Shown here piece after piece: positions 20,486 through 30,270 of a stretch of DNA of 64,000 bases. Source of the DNA: an uncultured Flavobacteriaceae bacterium (lineage in GTDB: Bacteria; Bacteroidota; Bacteroidia; Flavobacteriales; Flavobacteriaceae). The stretch lies in contig CASIAE010000008.1 of NCBI GenBank assembly GCA_949372605.1, positions 1 to 64,000 of the forward strand, written 5' to 3'. Positions within the stretch are counted from its first letter, which is position 1; each line of letters begins with the position of its first letter. A program made the position numbers and the translations under genes. The notes under the pieces were generated by a model, which saw only the letters and a program-made list of their open reading frames with translations, did not search any database and was not told the origin of the DNA.

Positions 20486-21979
20486 TTGAAAACTAAATTA
20501 CCTTTTCTCCCTATATATTTGGTAATCCTAACAGTGGGATGCCAATCAAATAAAAATACAATCATAGACGAAAGACCCAACGTCTTGTTTATTGCTGTTG
20601 ATGACTTAAGACCAGAATTGGGAGTCTACGGAAACAGCATCGTAAAGAGTCCCAACATCGATCAACTGGCAAGAGAAGGGACTTTGTTCACTCAGCATTA
20701 TGTCCAAGTTCCAACCTGCGGTGCCTCTAGGTATAGCCTCATGACAGGCATGCGGCCCAGCAAAAAAGAACACATTTCAAATCAAGCATTTTACACTGAA
20801 ATGGCCAACAAAAAAGAACAAGAAAAACCAGAGTCTTTTGTACATCAATTCAGAAAAAGTGGTTATAACACTGTAGGAATTGGCAAACTAAGTCATTCCG
20901 TTGATGGTCTTGTTTATGGTTATAACGAAGCGCCTTCTAAAATAAAAGAAATGCCGCAGAGTTGGGACAAATTCATTTTTGATTCTGGAAAATGGGGAAC
21001 TGGCTGGAATGCCTTTTTTGGTTATGCAAATGGAGAAAATCGTCAAAGTCTCAAAAATCAAGTAAAACCCTATGAATCCGCTGATGTCGATGATGAAGGA
21101 TATCCCGATGGGTTAATTGCAAAAAGTGCGATTGCAGAACTCAAGTTATTAAAGAAATCTAATAAGCCATTCTTTCTTGGGGTTGGTTTTTTTAAACCTC
21201 ACCTACCTTTTAATGCGCCTAAAAAATATTGGGACCTATACAACAGAAGCCACATTCCCATTGCGCCAAATCCCTTTATTCCTGAAAATGTAAATCCTGC
21301 AAGCCTTCAAAAGATGGGAGAGTTTAATAATTATAAACTCTCTGATGAAAAAGCAAGTCTCTCAAAGCCACTTTCTGATGCATATTCTCAAAAACTAGTG
21401 CATGCTTACTATGCCGCGGTAAGTTATACCGATGCTCAAATAGGCAAAGTAATTGCTGAATTAAAAAATCTTGAACTAGATAAAAATACGATTGTCGTTA
21501 TTTGGGGAGACCATGGCTGGCACTTGGGAAATAATCGGGTTTGGGGAAAACACACACTTTTTAATATTGCTTTAAAAAGCGCATTGATAATAAAAGTTCC
21601 AGGGTTAAAAACAAAAAACAGTAAAGTAAATTCAATACTAGAAACGGTGGACCTCTACCCTACCCTTTTGGAATTGTGCGGAGTTAAACAACCCCACAAA
21701 GTTGATGGAGAAAGTTTTGTAGATTTAATCAAAACACCTAATTTAAGCAAACGAAATGTTGCCTATAGCTATTGGAAAAATGGGTTTTCAGTTAAAACAG
21801 AGCGTTATCGTTTAACAAAGTTTTTTAGAAATCAAGAACCAGTTGTTGAGCTTTACGATCATCTTTTAGACCCCTATGAAAACATAAACATAGCCTTAAT
21901 AAAGACCAAAGAAGTAGAGCAATTGATGCCTATTTTAAAAAAAGGCGATAATGGAGTTTTATTAAAAAATTATCTTTAA
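20486..21979 (+). CDS. Sulfatase (iduronate-2-sulfatase-like), lipoprotein, TTG start
   Basis: RPNVLFIAVDDLRPELGVYG, PTCGASRYSLMTGMRPSK (C-x-A-x-R), VIWGDHGWHLGNNRVWGKHTLF. Confidence 0.94.
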   Translation: MKTKLPFLPIYLVILTVGCQSNKNTIIDERPNVLFIAVDDLRPELGVYGNSIVKSPNIDQLAREGTLFTQHYVQVPTCGASRYSLMTGMRPSKKEHISNQAFYTEMANKKEQEKPESFVHQFRKSGYNTVGIGKLSHSVDGLVYGYNEAPSKIKEMPQSWDKFIFDSGKWGTGWNAFFGYANGENRQSLKNQVKPYESADVDDEGYPDGLIAKSAIAELKLLKKSNKPFFLGVGFFKPHLPFNAPKKYWDLYNRSHIPIAPNPFIPENVNPASLQKMGEFNNYKLSDEKASLSKPLSDAYSQKLVHAYYAAVSYTDAQIGKVIAELKNLELDKNTIVVIWGDHGWHLGNNRVWGKHTLFNIALKSALIIKVPGLKTKNSKVNSILETVDLYPTLLELCGVKQPHKVDGESFVDLIKTPNLSKRNVAYSYWKNGFSVKTERYRLTKFFRNQEPVVELYDHLLDPYENINIALIKTKEVEQLMPILKKGDNGVLLKNYL

Positions 21980-21994
21980 TTTAATAAGTTCAAT

Positions 21995-23245
21995 ATGAGA
22001 ATCTCCATTATATACTTAGCCATCCTCACTTCTTGTGTTAGTCTCTCTAACAAGGAAGAAAAAAAAATGTGTTTTGAAATAGAAAAAAACGATATCACTG
22101 CTACCCGACTTGCGAGTGTCTCTGTCGAAAACATTTATTTCGATGGTTTTGAAACAGGGGTGGTGTTATTAAAAAAATCATCCTCAGAATCAAAAGAAAT
22201 AAATTTTCAAGTTGATAATAAACAAAAAATAATATGGTTCAAACACAATCCCTTGAATGAATCAGGAAGCATCGAATATTGCTTAATCAGAAAGAAAAAT
22301 TCAGCTGTCAAAACTCAATTCAAACACAAAAAAAAAGCAGGAGATTTAACATTAATTTTTGATGAAAAAGCACTGGTCACTTATCGTTATGGGATAACCT
22401 ATCCTCCAAAAGGAGTAGATTCTATCTATAAAAAATCGGGCTATGTTCACCCTATTCTTTCACCAAAAGGAGATACACTAACAAGAATTCAACCTCCAGA
22501 TCACTTTCATCACTATGGATTATGGGGGCCATGGACCAGAACCAAAATTGATTCAGAAAAAATTGATTTTTGGAATCTTAAAGATGGACAAGGAACGGTT
22601 TTGTTTAAAGAATTTAATTCAATTCAAGCTGGAAGTATATTTGCCGCGCTAGATGCCAAACAGGAACACTTGATCTTGGAAAACCGAGAAAGTGGTGAGG
22701 TCGCAATAAACGAAAACCTAAAAATAAAAATGTGGGAGGTTGACAGGAAAGATCAGTACATCCTAGATTACACAAGTGAATTTAGCAGTCCATTACCCAA
22801 TGGAATTCTCTTTGAGGCCTATCGTTACGGCGGTGGATTGGGATTGCGGTTTACGGAAAGGTGGCACAAAGATAATTGTACGGTTCTCACTTCTTCAGGC
22901 AAAGACAGATTAACTGCAGATGGCAGTGAAGCCAAGTGGTGTATCGTGACCGGCGAATCTGCTGACGGAAAAAGCACCAATGGCATATTATTCATGAGTC
23001 ATCCGGAAAACAAATCGCATCCAGAACCAATGAGGGTATGGCCAATAGATGGTAATAATGGACGAGGAGATCTATTTTTTGAATTCTGCCCTATTCGTAA
23101 TAATGAATGGAAAATCGAGCCTCAGAAAAAATATAATTTAAAATACCGAATGTTGGTTTTTGAAGGAAATATAAACCCCGAAGAAGCAGAGCAACATTGG
23201 CAGGCTTTTGCCAAAAATCTAAAAATAATAATTAATAAAAACTAA
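21995..23245 (+). CDS. DUF6807/PmoA-like family protein
   Basis: YVHPILSPKGDTLTRIQPPDHFHHYGLWGPWTRTKID; lipoprotein-like N-terminus; in sugar-catabolic context. Confidence 0.8.
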   Translation: MRISIIYLAILTSCVSLSNKEEKKMCFEIEKNDITATRLASVSVENIYFDGFETGVVLLKKSSSESKEINFQVDNKQKIIWFKHNPLNESGSIEYCLIRKKNSAVKTQFKHKKKAGDLTLIFDEKALVTYRYGITYPPKGVDSIYKKSGYVHPILSPKGDTLTRIQPPDHFHHYGLWGPWTRTKIDSEKIDFWNLKDGQGTVLFKEFNSIQAGSIFAALDAKQEHLILENRESGEVAINENLKIKMWEVDRKDQYILDYTSEFSSPLPNGILFEAYRYGGGLGLRFTERWHKDNCTVLTSSGKDRLTADGSEAKWCIVTGESADGKSTNGILFMSHPENKSHPEPMRVWPIDGNNGRGDLFFEFCPIRNNEWKIEPQKKYNLKYRMLVFEGNINPEEAEQHWQAFAKNLKIIINKN

Positions 23246-23252
23246 ACAACTC

Positions 23253-24626
23253 ATGAAAAGAAGAAAATTTATTGGGAAAACGGTTTTAGGTACAGCTGCG
23301 ATGGTTGGATTCCCTTCCATAGTTCCCGCCAGTGTGTTGGGGAAAGATGCCCCGAGTAATAAAATTAATATTGGTCAAATTGGTTGTGGACGAATTGCTA
23401 GAAGTCATGATTTACCAGAAACGATGAGACACAACAAAGCAAACGTAATGGCGGTTTGTGATTTGGATTCAAACAGGACAAAAGATGCTAAGGTTTTAGT
23501 GGATAAGTTCTACAAGGAAAAAGCAGGAAAAAGCAATTATAACGGTACGAAAATGTATAATGACCATCGGGAATTGCTCTTAAACAAAGACATTGACGCA
23601 GTAATTATCAGCACACCAGATCATTGGCACTCACAACCTGCCATGGAAGCTGCCATTGCCGGAAAAGATATTTATTTGCAAAAACCAACCTCTTTAACCT
23701 TAAAAGAAGGAAGGCAATTGGTAGATGTGGTTAAAAGCAAAGGAACCATTCTTCAAGTTGGCACCCAACAAAGGGCAATGCCTCAGTTTAGAATTGCTGC
23801 AGAATTAGTCAGAAACGGAAGAATAGGGAAATTACATACTGTCAAAATTGGACTGCCTGGGGATCCAGGAGGACCAGGCGCCCCGGAAATGCCAATTCCA
23901 AAGAGCTTAAATTATGATATGTGGTTGGGCTCTACTCCAGAAGTTCCTTACACAGAAATCGGAGTTCACCCCCAAGTAGGATATAGCCGCCCAGGGTGGT
24001 TGAGATTAGAACAATATGGCGCAGGAATGATTACAGGATGGGGACAACACCATTATGACTCCGCAGCATGGGGAATGAATACTGAGCATACTGGTCCTAT
24101 TTCTGTTGAGGCGATTGCTAGTTTTCCAAAGTCCGGACTTTGGAATGTGCACGGAGACTTTATGGTCAAACATGAGTATGAAAATGGAATCTCTGTACTC
24201 ACCAGTGGAGGCTATACAAATGGAGTTCGTTATGAAGGTTCAGAAGGTTGGATTTTTGTTTCAAGAGGAAGTTATACCGCTTCGGCTTCTGATCCAACTG
24301 ATAAAGAGAAAAGCAGCAAGGCTTTAAACGCCTCTGATCCTAAAATACTAGAATCTGTAATTGGTGCGAACGAAACACATTTATATAAAATCGATGAGCA
24401 ACATGGAAATTGGTTAGATTGTATAAAAACAAGAAAAGCACCGATTTCTCCTGTAGATATTGGTCACAGAGCTTGTTCGGTATGTCTTATTAGTCATGTC
24501 GCAATGAAGATTTCAAGAAAATTAGAATGGAACCCAAAAACCGAAATGTTTGTTAATAACAATGAAGCGAATGCTTTTCTCAGTAGATCACAACGAAAAC
24601 CTTATGGAACAAATTACGTTAAATAA
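23253..24626 (+). CDS. Gfo/Idh/MocA family oxidoreductase with Tat-like signal
   Basis: MKRRKFIGKTVLGTAAMVGFPSIVPASVLG; INIGQIGCGRIARSHDLPETMRHNKANVMAVCDLD; AAIAGKDIYLQKPTSLTLKEGRQLVDV. Confidence 0.93.
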   Translation: MKRRKFIGKTVLGTAAMVGFPSIVPASVLGKDAPSNKINIGQIGCGRIARSHDLPETMRHNKANVMAVCDLDSNRTKDAKVLVDKFYKEKAGKSNYNGTKMYNDHRELLLNKDIDAVIISTPDHWHSQPAMEAAIAGKDIYLQKPTSLTLKEGRQLVDVVKSKGTILQVGTQQRAMPQFRIAAELVRNGRIGKLHTVKIGLPGDPGGPGAPEMPIPKSLNYDMWLGSTPEVPYTEIGVHPQVGYSRPGWLRLEQYGAGMITGWGQHHYDSAAWGMNTEHTGPISVEAIASFPKSGLWNVHGDFMVKHEYENGISVLTSGGYTNGVRYEGSEGWIFVSRGSYTASASDPTDKEKSSKALNASDPKILESVIGANETHLYKIDEQHGNWLDCIKTRKAPISPVDIGHRACSVCLISHVAMKISRKLEWNPKTEMFVNNNEANAFLSRSQRKPYGTNYVK

Positions 24627-24651
24627 AAAATCAAATAATTTCAATTTTGTA

Positions 24652-25998
24652 ATGAAGAAATTCGCAATACTTGTTTCTATAATTCTATTTATTTCTTGTC
24701 AAAAAAATAATTCAAAAACGGTGAAATTCATGACATTGGATCCCGGACATTTTCATGCAGCTTTAACACTTAAGACGATGTATGACGGTGTTGATCCTTC
24801 GATAAATGTTTTTGCACCTAAAGGACCTGAAGTAAAAGATTTTTTGAGTAAAATATCTGCCTATAATTCCCGAATTGAAGACCCTACCGATTGGGAGGTA
24901 AATGTTAATCTAAGTGATAATTTCCTAAAAGACATGGTCAGTAAAAAGCCTGGGAATGTAATGATCGTTGCTGGAAAAAACTCAAAAAAAATTGATTATG
25001 TATTGGCAGCGGTTAAAGCAGGTTTAAATGTCTATGCAGACAAACCATTGGTCATCAACCCCGAAGGATTTATAAAGCTCGAAGAAGCCTTTAGAATAGC
25101 GAAAGAGAACAATGTTTTGATTTATGACATCATGACGGAGCGCTTTGAAGTTACAACTGGTTTACAAAAAATATTTTCCATGTCCTCACGAAATCTTCGG
25201 GTCATTAATAGATGGAACCGAAGATGAACCCGCTATCAGCAAGTTGAGTGTTCATCATTTTTTTAAATATGTATCTGGAAAACCACTGGTCAGACCCGCA
25301 TGGTTTTTCGACATCAACGAAGAAGGTGAAGGTATTGTTGACGTCACTACGCACCTCGTAGATTTAATTCAATGGGAGGCTTTTCCCAACCAAATCATTG
25401 ACCGATCTGATATCGAGATGGTGAGTGCTAAAAGATGGCCGACCGAATTGGCTCCAGCTGAATTTCAAAAAGTTACGGGATACTCTTATTACCCTCCCTA
25501 TCTCAAGTAAAGATCTAGATGGAGAGAATTTAAAAGTTTTCTGTAATGGAGAAATGAATTATAAAATTAAAGGAAAACACGCAAAAGTTTCAGTCGTCTG
25601 GAATTTCAAAGCGCCAGAAGGACACAAAAGACACGCATTACAGTATCATGCGTGGAACAAAAAGTGATTTAATCATTAAACAAGGTGTAGACGAAAATTA
25701 CAAAACCACCTTATACATCCAACCCAATGAAACTGAAAATTTCGAGAGCAATCTGGTCACAGCACTCAGTGAAATTCAAGGGGGATTTCCTGGTGTTACC
25801 TCAACAAAAATCTCAGACTCGTTATGGAAGATAAACGTTCCAGAGGAATTAAAAATTGGTCATGAAGCACATTTTGGACAGGTAACGAGTAATTTTTTAA
25901 CTTATCTTGAAAATGGAGAATTACCCAAATGGGAGGTCCCAAATATGATTACTAAATATTACACAACAATTGAAGCATACAAAATGGCTCAAGATTAA
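24652..25998 (+). pseudogene. Second Gfo/Idh/MocA-like oxidoreductase (lipoprotein), three frameshifts
   Basis: Starts MKKFAILVSIILFISCQ; continued by ORFs 25145-25510, 25425-25667 and 25648-25998 in alternating frames, whose translations join as one protein (PGNVMIVAGKNSKKIDYVLAAVKAGLNVYADKPLVINPEGF...GSLIDGTEDEPAISKLSVHHFFKYVSGKPLVRPAWFFD...). Confidence 0.82.
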
Positions 25999-26107
25999 CA
26001 ATAAGGCTGACAACAGGTGTTGTTTAACAACAACAAAAAACATCTTGTTAAGACAAAATAAATTCTATGAGATTAATTCGTAATTTCATCAAAATATAAT
26101 TTAAACG

Positions 26108-27229
26108 ATGAAACTAAACTTATATTTAACACTCGCCGCCCTAGTCATTTCTTTTAGCTCTTGTATTTCTCAGGAAAACCCTCCATTGATTGAAACACCG
26201 GATCAAACCAAATACGGAACAGAAACAATTGTTGATGGTATTGAAGTGCCATGGGGCATGACGTTTCTAAGTGAAAAAGAATTACTGGTAACCGAAAAAA
26301 AAGGAGTATTATATCGTGTTTCAAATGGAAATAAAACAGAAGTAAGTGGGCTTCCTGAAATCTACAAAAGAGGACAAGGAGGACTTTTGGATATTGCCGT
26401 TCATCCTGACTTCAAAATCAATAATTTAATCTACATGACCTTGTCAAGTCATATTGAAGGAGATAAAGGCGGAAACACTTCGCTTTACCAAGCCAAGTTG
26501 AACGCCAATACACTAGAAGATGTTAAGCTTTTATACAAAGCTAAACCCAATACAACCAAAGGACAACACTGGGGATCAAGGATCATTTTTGATGACGATG
26601 GGCATTTGTTTTTTTCTGTTGGAGATCGAGGGAATCGAGACGTAAATCCTCAAGATCTCAAGCGAGACGGAGGGAAAATTTACCGACTCAATCTTGACGG
26701 AAGTATCCCGTCTGACAACCCGTTTATAAATACCGATGGAGCTAAAAAGGCAGTTTTTTCCTACGGACATAGAAATCCTCAGGGGATGACTATTCATCCA
26801 AAAACTAAAGAAATCTGGGAAAATGAACACGGCCCAAAAGGTGGAGATGAAATCAATGTCATCAAAAAAGGAAAAAATTACGGATGGCCAGTTATCACTT
26901 ATGGTATAAATTATAGCGGAACTCCAATAACAGAGGAAAGATCTAGACCAGGAATGGAGCAACCTTCTTATTATTGGGTTCCTTCGATCGCGCCAAGCGG
27001 AATGGCTTTTTCTTCTTCAAGAGTTTATAAGAAATGGAAAGGAGATTTATTTGTTGGCTCTCTTAAATTTAAATACCTAGAACACCTAGTAATTAAAAAA
27101 GGTAAAGTGGTGAAAAGAGAAAAAATATTGAGTGAAATCGGACGTATTAGAAACGTTAAAGAAGGTCCAGATGGTTATCTATATATCGGAGTTGAGGGCA
27201 AAGGAATTTTAAAAGTGATTCAAAAATAA
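26108..27229 (+). CDS. PQQ-dependent sugar dehydrogenase (glucose/sorbosone dehydrogenase family), lipoprotein
   Basis: VPWGMTFLSEKELLVTEKKGVLYRV, GQGGLLDIAVHPDF, YGHRNPQGMTIHPKTKEIWENEHGPKGGDEINVIKKGKNYGWP. Confidence 0.94.
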   Translation: MKLNLYLTLAALVISFSSCISQENPPLIETPDQTKYGTETIVDGIEVPWGMTFLSEKELLVTEKKGVLYRVSNGNKTEVSGLPEIYKRGQGGLLDIAVHPDFKINNLIYMTLSSHIEGDKGGNTSLYQAKLNANTLEDVKLLYKAKPNTTKGQHWGSRIIFDDDGHLFFSVGDRGNRDVNPQDLKRDGGKIYRLNLDGSIPSDNPFINTDGAKKAVFSYGHRNPQGMTIHPKTKEIWENEHGPKGGDEINVIKKGKNYGWPVITYGINYSGTPITEERSRPGMEQPSYYWVPSIAPSGMAFSSSRVYKKWKGDLFVGSLKFKYLEHLVIKKGKVVKREKILSEIGRIRNVKEGPDGYLYIGVEGKGILKVIQK

Positions 27230-27630
27230 TGAAACTACTTTCCTTAATCTTTGGTATTTTCATTTTCTTTGAAGTCTCTTGGCTTCATCAAAACAAACCA
27301 TTGGAAGAAAGTATCACGGATGGTGAAGGAATCTATCAAGATTTTTGTGTTCAATGTCATTTAGATTCTGGCGAAGGAGTTTCGGGAATTTTTCCACCTT
27401 TATCAGAATCTGATTACTTATTAAACAATATAGATTTAAGTATTAAAGGGATAAAATATGGGCTAAATGGTCTAATCGAAGTCAATGGAGAAACCTATGA
27501 TGGGGTCATGCAGAACCAAGGATTAGAGGAGGAAGAAGTTGCAGATGTAATGAACTATATTCTAAATAACTGGGGCAATTCAAGCAAACAGATAATCACA
27601 TCACAACGCGTCAGTCAAATTCAAGAATAG
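27229..27630 (+). CDS. c-type cytochrome
   Basis: DFCVQCHLDSGEGVSGIFPPL CxxCH haem motif; TAATG overlap with the PQQ dehydrogenase. Confidence 0.92.
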   Translation: MKLLSLIFGIFIFFEVSWLHQNKPLEESITDGEGIYQDFCVQCHLDSGEGVSGIFPPLSESDYLLNNIDLSIKGIKYGLNGLIEVNGETYDGVMQNQGLEEEEVADVMNYILNNWGNSSKQIITSQRVSQIQE

Positions 27631-27643
27631 GTTACCAAAACAT

Positions 27644-27952
27644 ATGACCTTAAAAGACATTTTTAATAATATATATCGTTATATATATCTTGTAATATTT
27701 ATTGTTTTTCTTATTTGGATGATCTTTCTGGACACCCATTCTCTAAAAATTCACAACGAACTGGATCGAGAGGTTGAAAAACTTGAAATACAAAAAAAAG
27801 AATTAGAGAAGTTAATAAAACAGGATAATAAAAATATTAAATATCTAGAAAATACTGATAGTTTAGAAAGGTTTGCACGTGAAAAATACGGTCACAAAAA
27901 AGAAAACGAAACCATTTTTTACATCGAATATAAAGACAGTATCAAACAATAA
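27644..27952 (+). CDS. Septum formation initiator family protein (FtsB/DivIC-like)
   Basis: Single TM followed by a coiled coil and LENTDSLERFAREKYGHKKENETIFYIEY. Confidence 0.85.
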   Translation: MTLKDIFNNIYRYIYLVIFIVFLIWMIFLDTHSLKIHNELDREVEKLEIQKKELEKLIKQDNKNIKYLENTDSLERFAREKYGHKKENETIFYIEYKDSIKQ

Positions 27953-28042
27953 ATAAAAGGCTTTTTATTTTATTGAATCAAAACTGACATTAATTTTTAC
28001 AGCCTTATTTTTAATTGTATTTTTAACAAAGATTTTTAATTA

Positions 28043-28825
28043 ATGGCTAAAATAATTGCGATTGCGAATCAGAAAGGAGGAGTTGGTAAAACAACAACTT
28101 CAGTCAATCTTGCTGCTGCTTTGGCTGTTCTAGAAAAAAAAGTGCTTCTGGTAGATGCTGATCCACAAGCCAATGCTACCTCTGGACTTGGTGTCGAGGT
28201 GAAACTTCAAAAACTGGGAACTTATCAATTGTTAGACCATACTGCTAAAGTTGCCGAAACCATTGTTGCAACCAGTACTCTTAATCTTGATTTAATTCCT
28301 TCTCACATTGATCTCGTCGCTATTGAGATTGAATTGGTGGATAAAAATGAAAGGGAGTACATGCTTAAAAAAGCTTTGCAACCTATTTTGGATCAATATG
28401 ATTATGTAATAATAGATTGCGCACCCTCCTTAGGACTCATAACGCTAAACGCATTGACTGCGGCTGACTCACTTGTTATTCCGATACAATGCGAGTACTT
28501 TGCTTTAGAGGGGCTGGGAAAATTATTAAATACCATCAAAAGTGTTCAAAAAATACACAATAAGATTTTAGATATTGAAGGCTTACTTTTGACCATGTAC
28601 GACTCTAGACTAAGACTTTCAAATCAGGTAGTAGAAGAAGTTCAAAAGCATTTTGGAAAAATGGTTTTCAAGACAATCATCCAACGAAATATCCGATTGA
28701 GTGAAGCACCAAGTTTTGGTCAAAGCATTATTGACTATGACGCAACAAGCAGAGGAGCAAAAAACTATTTATCTTTGGCACAAGAAATTTTAAATAGGAA
28801 TAAAACTTCAGTGATAAATGGCTAA
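28043..28825 (+). CDS. parA: Chromosome partitioning ATPase ParA/Soj
   Basis: MAKIIAIANQKGGVGKTTTSVNLAAALA; DADPQANATSGLG. Confidence 0.96.
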   Translation: MAKIIAIANQKGGVGKTTTSVNLAAALAVLEKKVLLVDADPQANATSGLGVEVKLQKLGTYQLLDHTAKVAETIVATSTLNLDLIPSHIDLVAIEIELVDKNEREYMLKKALQPILDQYDYVIIDCAPSLGLITLNALTAADSLVIPIQCEYFALEGLGKLLNTIKSVQKIHNKILDIEGLLLTMYDSRLRLSNQVVEEVQKHFGKMVFKTIIQRNIRLSEAPSFGQSIIDYDATSRGAKNYLSLAQEILNRNKTSVING

Positions 28826-29714
28826 GAAAGACAGAAGAAAAGTTTTGGGAAGAGGGCTTTCAGCATTACTGAATGACCCGCAAAATGACATTCACTTGAT
28901 TGAGAATACCAATGCAAATAAACTTGTTGGAAGTATCATCGAATTGGACATTGATAAAATTGAAGTCAATCCCTATCAACCCAGAACAAACTTTGATGAA
29001 AAGTCAATTAAAGAATTGGCAGATTCTATTATAGCGCTCGGTATCATTCAACCAATTACCGTAAGAGAACTAGATCGCAATAAATATCAATTGGTTTCAG
29101 GAGAAAGAAGGTTTAGAGCTTCTAAATCAATTAATCTTGATACCATTCCAGCCTATGTGAGGATTGCCAACGATCAAGAGATCTTGGAAATGGCTTTGAT
29201 CGAAAACATCCAAAGACGTGACTTAGACCCAATCGAAATCGCCTTATCTTACCAAAGGTTAACAGATGAGATTAATTTAACGCAAATCCAATTGAGTGAA
29301 AGGGTTGGTAAAGAACGCTCTACAGTTGCCAACTATATGCGACTATTAAAACTTGACCCCATTATCCAAACTGGAATGCGAGATGGTTTTTTATCCATGG
29401 GTCATGGAAGGGCGCTTATCAATATTGAAGAGACTGAAAAGCAACTTGAAGTTTACGAAAAAATAATTTCTAAAAGTCTTTCTGTTCGAGCAACCGAGAC
29501 GCTTGTAAAAAATATAAAAGAAAACGTAAATGAACTGAAGCCAGCTAAAATTCAGCCTAAAATATTCGAATCTGCAGCATTGGATTTCGGAGCCTATTTT
29601 AATGTAAAAATTACAGTAAAAGGTAACGAAAAAGAGAAGGGAAGCATTCAAATTCACTTTGATTCTCTCAAAGAGTTAAGTCAAATATTAAAAAAAATAA
29701 ACCTTGAAGACTAG
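28818..29714 (+). CDS. parB: Chromosome partitioning protein ParB
   Basis: LGRGLSALLND; NPYQPRTNFDEKSIKELADSI; LVSGERRFRAS; ALIENIQRRDLDPIEIA. Confidence 0.96.
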   Translation: MAKKDRRKVLGRGLSALLNDPQNDIHLIENTNANKLVGSIIELDIDKIEVNPYQPRTNFDEKSIKELADSIIALGIIQPITVRELDRNKYQLVSGERRFRASKSINLDTIPAYVRIANDQEILEMALIENIQRRDLDPIEIALSYQRLTDEINLTQIQLSERVGKERSTVANYMRLLKLDPIIQTGMRDGFLSMGHGRALINIEETEKQLEVYEKIISKSLSVRATETLVKNIKENVNELKPAKIQPKIFESAALDFGAYFNVKITVKGNEKEKGSIQIHFDSLKELSQILKKINLED

Positions 29715-30258
29715 TGTCTTTCTCTTTATTTTGTTTTTTGTCAACCTGCAACTTTACGCTCAGGAACTTGAAAAAAAGATTCTAAAAAGCCGAAAAGAAA
29801 GTCTGATTGAAAATCCCCTAACCCCCTCTAGGGCAGCATTTTACTCAGCTATCATTCCGGGTTTAGGTCAGGCATATATTGGTCAGGCTTGGAAAATACC
29901 TCTTGTTTATGGAGCAATTGGCAGCTCGGTATACTATTACTCTCACAATAAAAAAGAAATGAATCGATACAGGACTGCCTACAAGCGAAGATCGAGCGGC
30001 TTTACGGACGATGAATTTATGAAGATAATTCCTGACAAAACTAAACTTTTACAGGGAATGGAATTTCATAAAAAATATAGAGATATGTCTTTTCTGTTTA
30101 TCATTGGAACTTATATGCTAAATATATTAGATGCAAACGTAGGAGCACACTTGATGCAGTTTAATGTTAAAGACGATTTGAGTGTAAAACCACATTTTGA
30201 ATCCGATATTTATGGTATCAATTCAAACGTAGGATTAAAAATGGTTGTAAAACTATAA
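29704..30258 (+). CDS. DUF5683 domain-containing membrane protein, TTG start
   Basis: NPLTPSRAAFYSAIIPGLGQAYIGQAWKIPLVYGAIG; overlaps the parB end. Confidence 0.85.
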   Translation: MKTSVFLFILFFVNLQLYAQELEKKILKSRKESLIENPLTPSRAAFYSAIIPGLGQAYIGQAWKIPLVYGAIGSSVYYYSHNKKEMNRYRTAYKRRSSGFTDDEFMKIIPDKTKLLQGMEFHKKYRDMSFLFIIGTYMLNILDANVGAHLMQFNVKDDLSVKPHFESDIYGINSNVGLKMVVKL

Positions 30259-30270
30259 TTATTATTAAGG

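Noticed and set aside
24550-24651. ORF-track N-terminal extension of the second oxidoreductase
   Set aside because: Overlaps the end of the previous gene out of frame; a lipoprotein signal peptide starts at ATG 24652
25999-26107. Short inverted repeat gttgtttaacaac in the intergenic region
   Set aside because: Short and AT-rich, no T tract or partner element; likely chance
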